Source of the DNA: Dimorphilus gyrociliatus
Lineage: Eukaryota; Annelida; Polychaeta; Dinophilidae
Assembly (NCBI GenBank): GCA_904063045.1
Contig: CAJFCJ010000007.1
Span: forward strand, 2,115,404 to 2,179,403
Reading direction: 5' to 3'
DNA length: 64,000 nucleotides
Under the pieces are notes generated by a model, which saw only the letters and a list, made by a program, of their open reading frames with translations, had not been told where the DNA came from and searched no databases. This document shows positions 59,099 to 64,000 of the stretch, piece after piece (the first letter of the stretch is position 1; every line of letters starts with the position of its first letter). The translations under genes were made by a program, and so were the position numbers.

Positions 59099-61108
59099 TT
59101 AACAATCAAAAATTCGGTGATAGCCTATATGTTTGCTATGATTTTGAACTTCAAACATCTTTTGAGTGTCAATACTTGCTAGTTTAAGCTTTTCCAACTG
59201 CCTTTCGCACTTTCGTAAGCCAGGGGGTTCTTTCACTTCGTACTCTATTTCAAGGATATTCTCTCCGTTTTCTCTTAATAATTGGACGCAAGTTTTAAGA
59301 TTCTCTTTACATTCTTCTAATAGACCTGTTTGTCCACAATTAACCAGACTTTTCATCTGTTCAATACACTGTCTTTTGCAATTAGCAACTTCATATGAGA
59401 AATTCGATTTTTCATTTCTAAATAATTCATTAAGTTTATCAAGTTTTCTATTGTCTGACGATACAGTTGAAAGATATTTTAATGGATATAAGTCCAGATT
59501 TAATTCCCCTATATCAATGTTATATATTCTTTTCAAATAGTGTATAACTTTCCTATGAGACTGTTGATGGGATTTTAAAGTGAATTTTACAGTTTTATTT
59601 AGTAAATTTCCAGAAGATTCTTTAATTAAGAATAAACAATCTCTCTCCATGATATATTCTTCTAATTCATCGTTGAAAAAGTCTGTAATTACAACTGTAA
59701 TTATTTTGTCCAATATTTTTACTTTTATAACGAATAAGCAATAAGTAAACTGCATAATTTCATCAATTTCTTCAAGTTGTCTTATTTGATCGTTAAATTT
59801 TCTTTCATTTTCTTCGATGAACTCTCCAAGAAAAACTTTACGCATAAAATCAGACTCTCTCAAATTATCCGATTCGTCAAATCGGGCAAGTCTTCTATCC
59901 AAGAGGATTTGATTAATACTCTTCTCTGTATCATCTTTTAAAATGCAAGATAAACAATAGTCATTTTCCAGTTTCTTTACCTGTAATTTCAACTTTTTAG
60001 AATCAATATTTTTGAGGAAAAACGCAACGGCTCCCTGACTCCAGATTTGATGTAACGGTTGAATATGTGCCAAACGGGCTGGTACAGCCTGAGCAGGAAG
60101 TTTTAAGAATTTATCAGATAGGTGCCGAACATCACTTAAATTTATTTCTCTTATTTGACCAAAGTCGACTAGGTAAATGCGAAGAGTAGACTGAAATCGT
60201 AAGATTACACCTCTTCTCCATAGTTTTTTTAGAAACAAAACAGCGCAAGGTTTGCCCATATAAACATCGGCTGTCGTTAATCGATATCGTGTATTTATTA
60301 TTTCATCGTCGTAGAATGATTCCATCTCTTCTTGGAGAATTTCAAATTCATCTAAATTATTCTTACCAAAGATATGAATGTAAAAATCAGTTGGGCATCT
60401 CGTATGAACTACTTTAGCGAACAATGATTCAGGTAAACTCTTTACATCGATGAGATTGAAAGCTGTTTTGATAGTTTTAAGAGGATTTTCAATATTTTTA
60501 TAGTGGCAAACAGGATGATTATCTTGGTAACTTTTGTGAGGAACATAAGTAACATCTTGATTTGTTCTTAAATTTGGAACTGATTTTTGTTTATAAAACT
60601 TTGCTGTCGTCCCTCTATTCATATTTTCTTTATTATCTCTAGATGAATAGTTAAATCGTGTAATTACTCTTGTATCGAAACGCTGTGTTCTGCTCAAGTG
60701 ATATTCAGAATTATTCCTATATAATTTTCGATGTGAATAGTCATCGTTGTTGTTATAAAATACCTTCTTTTCAAAACGGACACCTTTTTCCGCTCTTTTA
60801 GAAAAATTTGAAGCTTTTTTCTTTTGTCCAGCAACTAGTTTTGCTATATGCCTATCTTTTTCACTGGCTACCGCATAAACGAAAGTGGCTCCTTTAATTT
60901 CTCTTAACCGTCCTATGTTTGGATTCTTTTGAAAAAACTCTGTTGCATTTTCGTATCCCATCTGTTTAAATGGAATAGGTCGGCACATAAAATCCTTAAA
61001 TGCTTTGTCTAGTTCCAATAGTGTCTGGCCATTTGGAGCAGATACTAAAAGTGCTCTTATCTGCTTTTCAATTTCTTCAACCTCACACTTCTGGAGTTTC
61101 TTGTTCAT
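59099..61108 (-). CDS. LOTUS and Tudor domain protein, TDRD5/TDRD7-like
   Basis: One exon encodes 669 residues. Residues 6-85 form a LOTUS/OST-HTH domain (EIEKQIRALLVSAPNG, MGYENATEFFQKNP, GATFVYAVA). After a basic, asparagine- and arginine-rich linker comes an extended Tudor domain at about 230-400 (TDFYIHIFG, then LWRRGVILRF, RIYLVDFGQIREI and FLKLPAQAVPARL), with the VDFGQ turn and aromatic residues expected of a methylarginine-binding fold. The last 250 residues lack clear homology. LOTUS-Tudor proteins (TDRD5, TDRD7, fly Tejas and Tapas) sit in germ granules, bind the helicase Vasa and serve piRNA biogenesis and transposon silencing. Only one LOTUS domain is seen, against several in vertebrate TDRD5/7, so it is nearest in plan to fly Tejas. 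It is head to head with TTC19. Confidence 0.88.
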   Translation of the reverse strand: MNKKLQKCEVEEIEKQIRALLVSAPNGQTLLELDKAFKDFMCRPIPFKQMGYENATEFFQKNPNIGRLREIKGATFVYAVASEKDRHIAKLVAGQKKKASNFSKRAEKGVRFEKKVFYNNNDDYSHRKLYRNNSEYHLSRTQRFDTRVITRFNYSSRDNKENMNRGTTAKFYKQKSVPNLRTNQDVTYVPHKSYQDNHPVCHYKNIENPLKTIKTAFNLIDVKSLPESLFAKVVHTRCPTDFYIHIFGKNNLDEFEILQEEMESFYDDEIINTRYRLTTADVYMGKPCAVLFLKKLWRRGVILRFQSTLRIYLVDFGQIREINLSDVRHLSDKFLKLPAQAVPARLAHIQPLHQIWSQGAVAFFLKNIDSKKLKLQVKKLENDYCLSCILKDDTEKSINQILLDRRLARFDESDNLRESDFMRKVFLGEFIEENERKFNDQIRQLEEIDEIMQFTYCLFVIKVKILDKIITVVITDFFNDELEEYIMERDCLFLIKESSGNLLNKTVKFTLKSHQQSHRKVIHYLKRIYNIDIGELNLDLYPLKYLSTVSSDNRKLDKLNELFRNEKSNFSYEVANCKRQCIEQMKSLVNCGQTGLLEECKENLKTCVQLLRENGENILEIEYEVKEPPGLRKCERQLEKLKLASIDTQKMFEVQNHSKHIGYHRIFDC

Positions 61109-61369
61109 CTTGACTAAAATAAAGGTGGATTTATCTGAACTTTATTTCATTCGTTGTTGTGACAAAGCTTCAAAGATCTCCCCCGCGCCGAATAATACAA
61201 AAAACGTTACTCTACCGGAAGTCAAAAAACTTTTAATATGCTTTCGTAAAATTATTAAAACGAGGTTTAACAAAGTAAATTAGAGCTTAAATACACTGAA
61301 ACTATAATCCATTTTAAAAAATTTTCTGAAGGTGAAGGTCTAAAGGTGAAGGCCGAGCACGTTGAAAAA
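61109..61369. promoter_or_regulatory. shared region between the Tudor gene and TTC19 start codons
   Basis: 261 bases separate two divergent start codons. A direct repeat GGTGAAGGTCTAAAGGTGAA lies just before TTC19. No TATA box is clear. Confidence 0.45.
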
Positions 61370-62515
61370 ATGATTGGAAGACTGTTTTTACGACGCTTTT
61401 TCCCATTTGCTACACGACTCTCTATCAAATATCCAGGCAATTGTTTATCAAACTCGAGAAGACTAATTTCTCATAAAAGTCCCTCGAGTAATAAAGACAT
61501 AATAGCTGTTTCGCTTGTCTCTCTTTTATCATTTTTCAAACTAAAAAGTGAGGAGAAGGAAGATCCCATTGTTATGACTTTAAAGAGGGGAAGACTTGCA
61601 GAAATGAGAGACGATTACGAAACAGCAAATAGCTATTACCACAGTGCTTTACGCCAAATACTGCAAGATCAAAAATCTGGGGATAGAACGGATAAACAGA
61701 TAGCTGAAGCTCGACTTACTACATTTTGCTTTATGGTGGCCAATTTAGACATTGTTTAAGTTAAAATAATTAGTTTATTCCTTTTTTTTAAAAAAAAAAT
61801 CTTACACAAAATTCTCTTACTAAAAAAACAATCTTTGTTGGCCAACATGGAATTTTCAAAAGGACACTTTGGAGAGGCTGAGAAACTTTACAAGCAGTCG
61901 TTATTGCTGCACAAATATCTGGGTCGTGAAACCGACGATCTAGCTTTTATCGAGATATCACTTAAACTTTCAATGATTTATGCATCAACTGGACGAAAGC
62001 CAGAAGCTGAAAGTGGGTACGAATACTGTCTAAACTGTTTAACAAAACGTCGAGACTCGGATGATGGGCTAGATGAAGACGGACAGGCTCTTTTGGGATT
62101 AACATTAGACTCTTATGCCAGATATTATATGGAACTGTCAAGATATGATAAAGCTGTGTCTTTTATTAAGGATAGTCTTAAAATTGCTAGACAAGTGTTT
62201 GGGGATAGCCACGAGCAAGTTGCATCTTTATATAACGATTTAGCAGCCATAGAATGTGAATTAAGAAATTTTGATGAAGCCAAGAGTAATTGTCTAAAAG
62301 CCATAGAAATAAGCGAAAATCTAATTGATAAAAAGTATGAAACAACTTTATATAAGTTAAATCTTGCAGAAGTTCTTTGGCAGGTAGGTGAACTGCCAGA
62401 GGCTTTATTGTATTTGAAGCAAGTAATTAGCACTTCTAAAGCATATGATTACTCCGATCTGTTTGAAAAGGCTGTTAAATTGTACAAAGAACTGAATAAG
62501 AAGTTAAAAATTTAG
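61370..62515 (+). CDS. TTC19: TTC19, mitochondrial complex III quality-control TPR protein
   Basis: Two coding segments, 61370-61735 and 61838-62515, align end to end with TTC19 and would give 347 residues. The start MIGRLFLRRFFPFATRLS is a typical mitochondrial presequence; then come SLLSFFKL, a helix pair around LKRGRLAEMRDDYETANSYYHSAL, and TPR helices (FGEAEKLYKQ, ISLKLSMIYASTGRKPEAE, LGLTLDSYARYYMELSRYDKA, LYNDLAAIECELRNFDEA). Human TTC19 binds complex III and helps clear Rieske protein fragments. Oddity: between the segments lie 102 bases with an in-frame TAA, flanked by a TGGCCAA direct repeat. The homology needs them removed, but no AG acceptor sits at the junction; a GT-TG intron is one reading. 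The CDS overlaps ECH1 by four bases at the stop. Confidence 0.85.
61736..61837 (+). other. apparent intron of TTC19 without an AG acceptor
   Basis: It begins GTGGCCAATTTAG, has a T-run and CTTACTAA resembling a branch site, and ends CAATCTTTG before TTGGCC. TGGCCAA at 61737-61743 recurs at 61839-61845, exactly 102 bases on. Removal in any register over the repeat restores the TTC19 frame (FMVANMEF or FMLANMEF). Confidence 0.5.
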
Positions 62516-63532
62516 AGTTTAGAAAAGACAGGCTTCTCCTTTGACATTACTGCTGTAGCTGCCTCAACAACATCATGGCTTTGTAACATTGCACTGTTCA
62601 TTGTTGCCTGTTTGATAATATAGTTTTAAATTGATTTAGAATAAACTACTTAAAGTATTGTTTCTTACAATATGATTTAGTCCGTCTTGAACTGAATGAT
62701 CTCTTGAGTAATTCATGCTCAATTTACTTGTTTGGACTGCAATAGGACTTAGTTCAGATATTTGTGTGGCCATTTCCAAAGCTCCTTTCATCATGGCTTC
62801 TTTAGTCGGGAAAACTTTATTAACGAGGCCGGCCTGGAGTGCTTCATCCGAATGCATTTGTCGACCAGAATAAACTAATTCTCTCACCAAGCTGTTGTTT
62901 CCAATGACTTTGGGTAGTCTCTGTAAAGTTCCTATATCGGCTGCTAAACCGACTTTAACCTCCTTAATCTCAAAGAATGCATCTTGTGTGCAATAGCGTA
63001 TATCGCATGCAGTAACCATGTCTACTCCACCGCCTATGCAACCATTATGAATTGCGGCAATTACAGGCTTGCGACATTTTTCAATAACATTAAAACTCTC
63101 TTGCAATTTAGGAATGACCTTTGTGAGCATGAAGCTCTTTCTTCCAACATCTTCAATATCAGCTCCGTCTTGTCCAAGCGCCATGAGAGTTTGTAAATCT
63201 ATACCGCCTGAGAACATCTTACCAGCTCCACTCAAAACGATGACCCGACAATCGGGATCGAAAGACAAAGTGTTGAAACAGTCGATCATTTCACTAGAGA
63301 TAATAAACAGAAATTTAGTACTTATAAAAAGATTTTAGTTTTTAGCTCACTTAAAAAAATCCATGTTCATAGCGTTCCTTTTTTCCGGTCTATTAACTTC
63401 AACATGTTTAACAAATTCACTATGTTGGGTAACATTCAAAGCCTTATAGTTTGCCATTGTTGACATTTTATTTGAAAGGAGAGTTGATGACAGAATTCTT
63501 GGACTGAAAGCGGAGATAACGTGCTTGAACAT
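62512..63532 (-). CDS. ECH1: ECH1, delta(3,5)-delta(2,4)-dienoyl-CoA isomerase
   Basis: Three exons (63532-63351, 63293-62669, 62607-62512) give 300 residues. The crotonase fold is clear: EVNRPEKRNAMN, the oxyanion-hole regions GKMFSGGIDL and HNGCIGGGVDMVTACD, and the catalytic acidic residues in ACDIRYC, EIKEVKVGLAAD (the D, E and D of rat ECH1 are all kept). It isomerises dienoyl-CoA during oxidation of unsaturated fatty acids. The N-terminus (MFKHVISAFSPRILSSTLL) looks like a mitochondrial presequence and the C-terminus ends SKL, a type 1 peroxisome signal, so dual targeting as in mammals is likely. Without the last splice the protein would end NNTLSSLF and lose SKL. Its stop overlaps the TTC19 stop on the other strand. 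Confidence 0.95.
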
Positions 63533-64000
63533 TCGAATTGTTTATAGACTTCGTACAGTGCAAAAACTAGGATCCCAATAGATCTATATAAAAGAGTGAG
63601 CGAAATTAGGGAATTTTAAATTAATATATTAGTTGAGGAAAATAAAAGAAATATTCTTAATTACAAACCTAATTACTTTGAACAAGAGAGAAAAACACAC
63701 CTTTTTATTAAAGTTGTATTTATAATTTACACTAAAGACCCTGGTGTGTATCATTAGTGAGAGAAATCGGTAATTGCTATATAAATCTTTTAAATAGTCT
63801 TTCAACCGAAAGCCTCTTTTAGCAATAAGCCATACAAGAGAAATATTCATTTATATTTATATTAATAACATGAAAACTTTAATAATCTATCAGTAATTTG
63901 ATATATAGAATTATGAAATTAATTTATGTAATCCTATTTCTCTTACTTATTAAAGAATAATCAGAGATATATATATATCTAAAGTCAGTTTCTGTAAGGT
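63533..64000. other. AT-rich right end of the window
   Basis: It contains the ECH1 promoter and 5' UTR. No supported ORF or RNA gene; a TA run lies near 63968-63978. Confidence 0.5.

Overview
The window is animal nuclear DNA: AT-rich, intron-bearing, with canonical GT-AG splice signals, animal-only gene families (kainate receptors, listerin, TOE1, NDUFAF3, TTC19, a LOTUS-Tudor germline protein, a six-EF-hand calbindin) and many AT, CT and GA microsatellites. Housekeeping genes are compact (introns mostly 45-110 nt, short intergenic gaps), while the neural receptor genes have kilobase introns. This suits an invertebrate with a small genome, perhaps a spiralian such as a compact annelid, but the species cannot be fixed from the sequence. 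Exon models were built by hand from reading frame, splice phase and family homology; every multi-exon model listed keeps phase throughout, except the odd TTC19 junction.

Layout. 1-5.4 kb: a possible gene tail at the left edge, then a calmodulin-like gene with a novel N-terminal extension, split by a 3.9 kb intron. 5.4-9 kb: no gene seen. 9-16.3 kb: an unrecognised protein with a presequence-like N-terminus, the head-to-head pair INO80B/TOE1, and an unrecognised tail-anchored protein. 16.8-25 kb: LTN1 (listerin, 24 exons, complete) with a small multi-pass membrane protein gene nested antisense in one intron. 25.4-26.6 kb: an unrecognised helical protein divergent from LTN1. 28.7-44.4 kb: two complete kainate-type glutamate receptor genes placed tail to tail, one intron-rich and one with only five exons. 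49.4-50.8 kb: NDUFAF3 with a long charged C-terminal extension. 53.3-63.5 kb: a dense block with a six-EF-hand calbindin/secretagogin-like gene, a divergent intronless alpha-tubulin, an unrecognised basic protein, PPIL3, a LOTUS-Tudor protein, TTC19 and ECH1.

Themes. Several genes lie in head-to-head pairs with short shared promoters (INO80B/TOE1, LTN1/helical protein, calbindin-like/tubulin, Tudor protein/TTC19). TTC19 and ECH1 overlap tail to tail by four bases through their stop codons. Mitochondrial functions recur (NDUFAF3 for complex I assembly, TTC19 for complex III, ECH1 for fatty acid oxidation), as do calcium sensors (calmodulin-like, calbindin-like). No transposase, reverse transcriptase, viral gene, tRNA, rRNA or CRISPR array was recognised. 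The most notable signals are in the receptor pair (upstream ORFs that end on the main start codon in both genes, a 27-nt microexon echoing the preceding exon, a translatable 60-nt C-tail intron), in the tubulin (E254D, no K40 loop, no acidic tail) and in TTC19 (an apparent intron with no AG acceptor, flanked by a 7-bp direct repeat).
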